The position numbers and the translations under genes are program-made. The notes beneath the pieces were generated by a model. The model saw only the letters and a list, made by a program, of their open reading frames with translations. It had not been told where the DNA came from and did not search any database. This document shows positions 57,261 to 64,000 of a DNA stretch of 64,000 nt, one piece after another; positions within the stretch are counted from its first letter, which is position 1, and each line of letters begins with the position of its first letter. Origin of the DNA: Euwallacea fornicatus (lineage: Eukaryota > Arthropoda > Insecta > Coleoptera > Curculionidae); contig NC_089563.1 of assembly GCF_040115645.1 (NCBI RefSeq), positions 2,604,001 through 2,668,000 on the forward strand, in the 5' to 3' direction.

Positions 57261-59626
57261 CGATCATTGACAATTTTCGCTGTATGTTGTACTTAGACTT
57301 CTCTCTTGATAAGGGTAAAGGGGTGAAAGGTGCTTTATGTAAGGGAACCCTTATCGGAAAATAATGGGTTTCCAACATACGGTCATCCCAGGGCAATCTA
57401 CTGAGATGGCGCACTGCATGGGCGTAGCCCAGGGGTACATCACAATGAGACCAATTTTTGTTCACTAGTGATATCATTGCTTTCCGGAAACAAGAAGCGC
57501 CATGTTGTTTTCTATCCATTTTGCGTGTCTGATCCAGTGCAAAAGACCCAACAAACAGAACTAATAATGCGTTTTCAAATTATTGTTATTTATTTGCCCT
57601 GAGGAATTTTTGTTTATTTCGTCGCACGGTACGTTTTCATCGACGATATTAGAAATGTTTATCGGAAACGAATATTACGTAACTAAATCGTTGTAATAAG
57701 AGATTTTTTTTTTAATTCCGATTTTAGAAAATTAGCGTTATGTGTTTTATCATCGTTCTCATTTGTGCGGCCGCCACTGTATATGCGCTCAAAGGCCAAG
57801 TCCTTTAACCTAAACCGTGCGAAAACGTCTTTACCGCACTCGGCTTCGCATTGTTCCACAACAACGATCGGCGTTCAATCGAGTATTACTTTCCGCACTC
57901 GTTAGGTAAAAGCGCACGTATCGATAGTCGAGCGTGGTGTACACGTAGAAATTCACATTGATTGTAGAATATTCTTAAATTCTACACATTTCAGCGGGGT
58001 AAGTGGCTTTGTTGCCCAGTTTTCACCTCAACTTCGAAAATCGAATGGAATTCTGCTTCGCACGAGCAGGAGCAGAAAAATTTGTCGCCACCACTGGAAA
58101 CGCACCATAACGCTCGATATACTCCCGCCATTGCTCCCTTACTTTCTCTGCCCCTGCGTTTTTCTCTCGTTTCCTATATTCGTTCGTTTTCCAGCACTTG
58201 AGCCATAGCGAATATTCCATATTTCCAGAATTTCGGAACACCTTTAAGGACCTTCCGTACATCATCGAATATTGTGGCCCTACCAATCGCAAGCGGCAAT
58301 TTCCCAATACATTTTGCACATCTAGCTTTACCGGTTTTCGAGTTATTCGATTCTTCCTTTTTCGAAATTACGGGGCCATAGATTGATCATTTCGCAGAAC
58401 CGTTCGGCTCAAGCGCTAAAACTCCACTTTCAAGATGAGACACTCTGTATATTAGACGATTTTTGAATTGAAACTCCTTAAGATTTGTTTGATTCTCGAT
58501 ATATCTGTACTAACCTTCCGCAGTTTTCGATCAGCCCAAGGATTAGGAACACGATTCCCTTTAGATCTCATATAGGTTGAATGTCGTATATCTACCGATC
58601 AGGAGGGTTCGTCGTGTCCTGCAGAAAATTGGCCTAAATATTCGTTCCGCTTTCGGAACCAAAGTTCTGAAAGCCTCTGACGATTCTGCTAAGGGGTATC
58701 GAACTCGGGGTTCCTTAAACGTCCCAAAGGCCACGTTGGGGCTTCTCTAAACCAAGCAGTTAACGACCGTTTAATTGGATCACGTAGCTTCAAAGAGTTA
58801 TAATGTTATTACATTATTTTTAATCCCTTAATCGCTATCAATAGATAAAATGAGATCATTCATGGTTCCAACCGCTAAAAAATGGGCTCGTGATCCTTCC
58901 AGCCGCTAGTTGCAGTTCAATTTTGGTACCTATAGGATATACCAAGTGTTCGTTTCAAAAACGTATTTGGCGCTTATATCAAATACCAGTAAACATGGTA
59001 AGTAAATATTATTCCAAAGCTTGATTTGTACTGGCACTTGATACACGTTCAGTTTCTCTGTCTTCAGTTGTACTTTTTGCTCTTAGATTAAAAATACTTA
59101 TTAAGGGACATCGCTAAGGGATTGCGAGAGCTCCAAATAAAGCCCTATTATATTTCTATTTTTAGGGGTGTACTCAGTCCTCCAAATCCGAAATCGTCCA
59201 GCACGTAAGGCCATATTTCACTCTTAGGACTCCTCTCGTTTTCGGCGTTCGTCGTCAGAACTAGTTCGGACACGCAGTACCCGAGGTTTCCGTAAGGATT
59301 TGATTGACGTGAATGGTTTTGCCGTAAAAGTAAACGCGGACCCGTGCACGCACGGAACCACACGTACTGCCCCATCTATACTCGATCATGCCCCCATCTA
59401 TGCTCAATCAAAGCACGCGGTGTGCGAATTTTTTCCTTGCTTGGCAGGCCGTTCGGAGGCTTAAAGCTCTTACTCGTGGTTTGACCGAAACAATAGCCCG
59501 AGTGGGCCGAAGTTACGGGCTTGCTGGACCACACAGGAAATCGAAATTTAATTATACGTTTTGGTATAACGAAATTACTCTGTACTCCCATACGAAAGAG
59601 ATCATCGACGCTTTTAAACGTGTACA

Positions 59627-60362
59627 CAGGGTGTTCCCTCGGCGTTTCAGTACATTCTCGGCGGTGTCAGTAGATGACGAAGAACGTCGTCTTCCCCATA
59701 CGCTACGTTCCAGTAACGCGTCATTAGAGAGATACAGGGCGTCAAAGCTTTGTTTGAAAACTACTATTGATATCTTCGAAACTGGAAGAGGCGTGTAGAT
59801 GAAATTCGTCATGTTCCGGCCGTTGGTGTTAACGCATTTGCTCGCGCAAAAATGCCCGTTTTAATTTCGGCAGTAGCGTGCGGACGGACGCAACTCGAAA
59901 CATTTATAAAGAAAAAATCGCACGTCACTGCTTTTTTTCTTTTTTTAGTTTAAAATATTTTTGGAAATTTCATTGAATTTAGAAGGGAAATGCTTATTCG
60001 ACGCCTTTTCACCGGACGCATCGTTCGCCAGTAAAAAAATTACAAGTGAAGAGTCGCCAGCACGGGCGAGGACCGCCTGCACGAGAATCCGAAGCGCGCC
60101 CGGAATATTTCAACGTGTTAGGGCGCCAGCGGCCAGGCGAGTTCAGTTATGTCTTGACCGAAACGGCCGCCATTCGCACGATTTCTGTCGTTTTGCATCA
60201 AACAAATAACGCTTAGGACGCATTTAATGTTATCAAATCCATCTGAGGAGAATGTCGTGCATGCAAACTATTTTTATTGGAATACGGTTTATGTTAGGAA
60301 CCACATTATTTCTCAGGGCACCTCCCTGAAATAAAATGAAAAACTTATGGGACACCCTGTAC
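59627..60362. mobile_element. Possible ~735-bp element with ACAGGGTGT ends
   Basis: The left end is acacagggtgttccctcgg; the right end gggacaccctgtacaaag is an inverted match over about 13 bases. The interior carries the hairpin also found in the loop of the foldback at 31181-31879, and the two elements are similar in length. The arms are not clearly complementary beyond the tips, so this call is tentative. Confidence 0.4.
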
Positions 60363-63079
60363 AAAGAGAGAAAAATCGATTTGGGCTTAAAAATGGCGTT
60401 TAAAAGTACAAAAACGGGACAAATTCTGTCACTCGATAATATTGGTTTCAATTGTAATATTTCGGGTTGTATGTACCATAAGTAACCATTAGCTTTGGCA
60501 ACCCTAGGTAGACATGCGATAGGCGTTGCTTTGGAATTACAAATCGCTTTAATCATTGCTTGGTGTGAGTCCTGGACGTTGCGGTCCAGTTTCAGAGGTT
60601 AAGCTTTTGTTTCCAGTTTCCCGGCAGATGGACAATCCCGAGCACCCGGAGGTGTCCCGAATCGCGCTCAAAAACGAAAGATAAAGTGAAGACCGACGTA
60701 AGCCTTCTAGCCCATTACGTGGAGAGAATCTCAAAATATCGCAAAAATCTTGAAAACCATCAGGGTGGATAATCGATTGAACAAAAACAAAGCTGGAATT
60801 TAAATGAATATACGATGGACGTAGTGGAAAATGCACTTTTGGCCTCATAAATGAATTTTTATCTAAATTAGAAGCGCGGCATGAGCCCTCCAAGTTTTTA
60901 AATTTCATTCAAATTCCATCATAAAATTTGCCTTATCAAACCCCTTAGTCCACCCTCCACCCCCTTCCCGACTGCCGGCCTAATTACGATACGTCCCTGG
61001 ATTTTTCTCAATTATTAATGTAAAAAACACGCAATTGAACGTGACGTATTCGAGGAGAACAGTGGCGGCTCAATTAGGTCGTTGGGTGCGATTTCCTTTG
61101 CCCGATTTACCCAACACCAAGTTTATTGTCTGGTGCATCGTTGCTCTATTCAAAAATGGCCATTTGGCACTTGAAGCTGAATTTGGCAATTTTTCTCGAC
61201 GTGCAAAAAAACTTGGAATTAATCACGGAAAACAATTTTTGGCGCGTGAAATGGCATTAACTAGGCAACGTAACCAAATCTTGCTATTTTGCGGTCAGTT
61301 TGAAATATTGGCCCAATTAAACCGCTTATTACTCAATCGTTGAGCATTTCCAGATTATTTAATTTGCAACATGTGTTCCAGATTTGTTTTCGGATGCTGT
61401 TTACCTCGATCGCGACTTAACGGTTTAATAGACGTTCTTAAGTCTTAAAACTCTCAATAAACTACAAGATTAATCCAGCTTCTCCACGTGTTTACACCTC
61501 GGCAAGACGGCAAGCCTAAAAGGCACCGTCGCACATCTCGTTTATCAGCGGGTGATTCGGGCTGCCCACCACCGCCACGCCCAAGGGCGCTTTAAATACG
61601 CCGAAGCCGCGTTGCCACATCCCGACAATTTCGGCCGACTAGGGATTATTGTTTACATGAAAACGCCGCACATTGTCGATGGCGCGAATTGAGTGCGAGA
61701 TTGAATATAAGACTTGATAAATTTCTCTCGCTTGATGTGCCTGGCGCACACCGCGATTCATTTACTTTGGACGAAGTAAACCAATCCATCTGATCCCCTC
61801 CCCGAGGTGGAAACCTTAAATTCCAGCTTTACGGTGTTTGGTCTGCAAAAATAATAGGAATAATACACGAAGTAGAGGAACATGCCAAAAGCAACGGGCA
61901 AAAATAGAAAATCGCCCATACCAACAGCCGCAATGCAATAGCCGAGCCGTAGACAAAAAAATAATAATAATCATACTCGAAGTTAATAAATTAACTGGAA
62001 TTTACGTGTTTGCAATTACTTAAAGTGTTCATCGCTTTGGACAAGGTTCTTCTGGACGTTTGAGTGCGAGGGTGATTTATGAAGTATCGACCGGGTCAGG
62101 CAAACTCATACGAGAGTGTTTGATTGATGAATAATTAAAATTGGAAGAAGCACTTCCGACTACAACGAGTTCCAACTCGCGAGCGTTTGTAGTTGCTGCG
62201 CATGCGTGCAGGCGTCCCTGCGAGTGGTCTTCAGAATCTGACGCGATCGGGTTTCAACACGTTTCGGCAAATTTGCGAATTCCATATGGTTTTTTTTCCA
62301 ACTACACACAACACCACTTTGGCAGGCGATCAAACCACTATAAAATGATCACAACTATGTATACAGCGATAAGTAATGGTTTTCGACCTTCTATAAAAAT
62401 CTCTGAATCTATTTTGGAAAGTACTACTTTTCTAACAGGTGCACAGGTCAGTATCAAGGCAATGAATCGTTCCGCGTCGCCTTTCCATCGGGATCGCAAT
62501 TCTTCTAGTGACGCCCAATCTCACCGTAACTGGACACGATGACGTCGACTTTTTCGGGACGTTAAGTGGAATTTTTTCACGGCCGCTTTAGCCGAGTCAC
62601 CCTTGGTGCGTTAAATAAGTCGCATGACCTTTGCCCGTCACAGTTAACGGCTTTTTGTGACGTGCGCTCGTTAACACGAACGAAAAACCATCAGGATATG
62701 TCGGGAATTGTGGAGAACCCGTGCGAATGCGGCAATGTCGCGCGCCTCTGAGGTATTGTGGGCTGCCTACTTCGTTGCAATACGGCAGCTTCGCGAGATC
62801 GAAACCGTTCCGCCGTTTTTCAATTTTCGCGCCGAATTTAAAATTAGATTTAGCGCAAAAAATTAAACTTTGCGCTGAGCTTGATCTTAAATATCCAACT
62901 TTAAGTGTCAATTTTGCAGATCTAATCACCTGGACTTCGGACTGCAGCCTCACAACATCAAATTTTTGATATCCTGCACTCACTGTATCACCGTTGCTTA
63001 AAACGTTCGATATTTTAGCGCAATCAGCAATTGTCCGTTGATAACACTTTGGTGACGATTCGAGGCGCGGTCGTACCCC

Positions 63080-63370
63080 CCTTCAATGTGCACCGATTCG
63101 CAGTGGAAGACAAAATATACCGGACGACCTTAGAATCACCCTTCACGGATATACCGGGTGTCCAGATCTTTATCACCACGGAATTATCACGCTTTTGCGA
63201 CAATTTTACGCTCAAAATGCCGTACTCAAACGTCGACAGAACCGGCACTCTGCGAGGGCGAAAAACTAAATGTTTCCGGTCGCTCCAGAATTACCCTTCG
63301 CCATTATACAGTGTGTCCAAAATTTGATTACTGTAATTGTGCGGTTTCGTCGCGATTCGTTGCTCAAAAT
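63080..63370. repeat. Diverged tandem duplication, ~150-bp unit
   Basis: The segment around 63120-63215 (accttagaatcacccttcac, ataccgggtgtccagatctt, acgctcaaaatgcc) matches 63275-63370 (ctccagaattacccttcgcc, atacagtgtgtccaaaattt, ttgctcaaaattgcc) in the same order and spacing, with many substitutions. Confidence 0.5.
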
Positions 63371-64000
63371 TGCCACACCGACTAACTATTCAACGAAGAC
63401 GAGTCGAGACTAAAACTAGATAATTTTAGATAGTCATAACAGATACAGCAAGCCGACAAAAATAGATACAGATAGCGGACACTCTAGATATCACACATAT
63501 CTTAGTAAACAACGAGCCTTGCGGGCGAGCTCATTGACATCCGAATCTGAGTTATCTACTATTTATGCGAAAGTATTTATATCTAGGTGTCATATCTATA
63601 TCAGGCAGGTAGTTGCCCCTCTGGGTATCCCAGAAATAAATAAAAATAAATAAACAAACAAATTATTAGATTGTTCGACCAGGTTTTTTTGCGTCTTAAT
63701 CTGCGCTTAATCTGATAAGAAAAGGTCGCCATTAATGCGTTGCTGGTGTTCCTGATCGGCCAAAAATCCGTACTGCCTTCGTGAGGGGAAGGAAAAAGCT
63801 ATTGGAACTCGAAAGTTGCTAACAATACGAGATTCACGAACTCCAATTTTGGTCATTCTTTGACCCTCGTTCCGTTCCCTTGTGGTTGCGCTACCATCAC
63901 TCATTCTTATCGTTTCTCGTCAAAGCTTCATTAAGTTTCTGTTCTTGCAAAAGTATTCAACACTTTCCAAACTAAATTCTCTAATATCAAACATTCTCGT

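Larger units (their letters stand above)
57520..64000. other. Right end of the window, no supported host gene
   Basis: 6.5 kb with only short, featureless ORFs. It contains a hairpin repeat (59871-59931) inside a stretch bounded by ACAGGGTG-type ends (about 59627 and 60353), and a diverged tandem repeat near 63080-63370. Nothing else could be supported. Confidence 0.45.

Noticed and set aside
57256..57519. 87-codon minus-strand ORF adjoining the Tc1 relic
   Set aside because: Lies where the transposase middle would be but shows no DDE-block residues; not counted as transposase.
1..64000. tRNA and rRNA genes
   Set aside because: I looked for T-loop-like GGTTCRAATCC boxes and found none paired with a credible A box; without a tRNA scanner I make no call.

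Overview
This window is arthropod nuclear DNA, most likely from an insect. Its genes are split by many short introns (about 50-70 bp) with GT..AG borders, the DNA is AT-rich, and it is full of short terminal-inverted-repeat and foldback elements whose ends carry an ACAGGGTG core, plus dead Tc1-type transposases. I cannot fix the order from sequence alone; a beetle-like genome is a guess.

Layout. (1) 1-11.8 kb, minus strand: three tandem paralogues of an insect secreted-protein family that I match from memory to DUF4803. Gene A (start codon at 1928) runs off the left edge. Gene B (3534-5960) is complete, with 10 exons and 640 residues. Gene C (10313-11764) has only the two N-terminal exons. 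(2) 15.8-36.2 kb, plus strand: 23 exons of the E3 ubiquitin ligase UBR3, from about the middle of the protein to the stop codon, with a RING-H2 split over three exons. Its N-terminal exons are not in the window, so the DUF4803-like cluster may lie inside a very large UBR3 intron. (3) A 9.4-kb UBR3 intron (23832-33235) holds two intronless ORFs I do not recognise: a 350-residue minus-strand ORF built around 33 uninterrupted five-residue repeats, and a plus-strand ORF of about 209 residues with a duplicated LALLVVPPR motif. The intron also holds a dead Tc1 copy, a small TIR element and two foldback elements. (4) 39.3-40.5 kb, plus: ASRGL1-type isoaspartyl peptidase/L-asparaginase, complete in 6 exons. 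(5) 42.3-43.0 kb, minus: SPRING1 (C12orf49), complete in 4 exons, including a clear GC-AG intron. It is divergent from (6) 43.7-49.1 kb, plus: a glutamine-rich protein with two double-stranded-RNA-binding domains, complete in 9 exons. (7) 49.1-64 kb: no convincing host gene. It holds a 20-copy satellite with a 124-bp higher-order unit (53.5-54.35 kb), a Tc1 relic and repeat debris.

The named genes do not form one pathway. UBR3, ASRGL1, SPRING1 and the dsRNA-binding protein are conserved genes of the ubiquitin, amino-acid/peptide-repair, SREBP-processing and RNA-binding systems. The lineage-specific material is the DUF4803-like cluster, the two intron-nested ORFs and the repeats. Exon borders were placed by hand from splice signals, reading frame and paralogue or family comparison, without transcript data.
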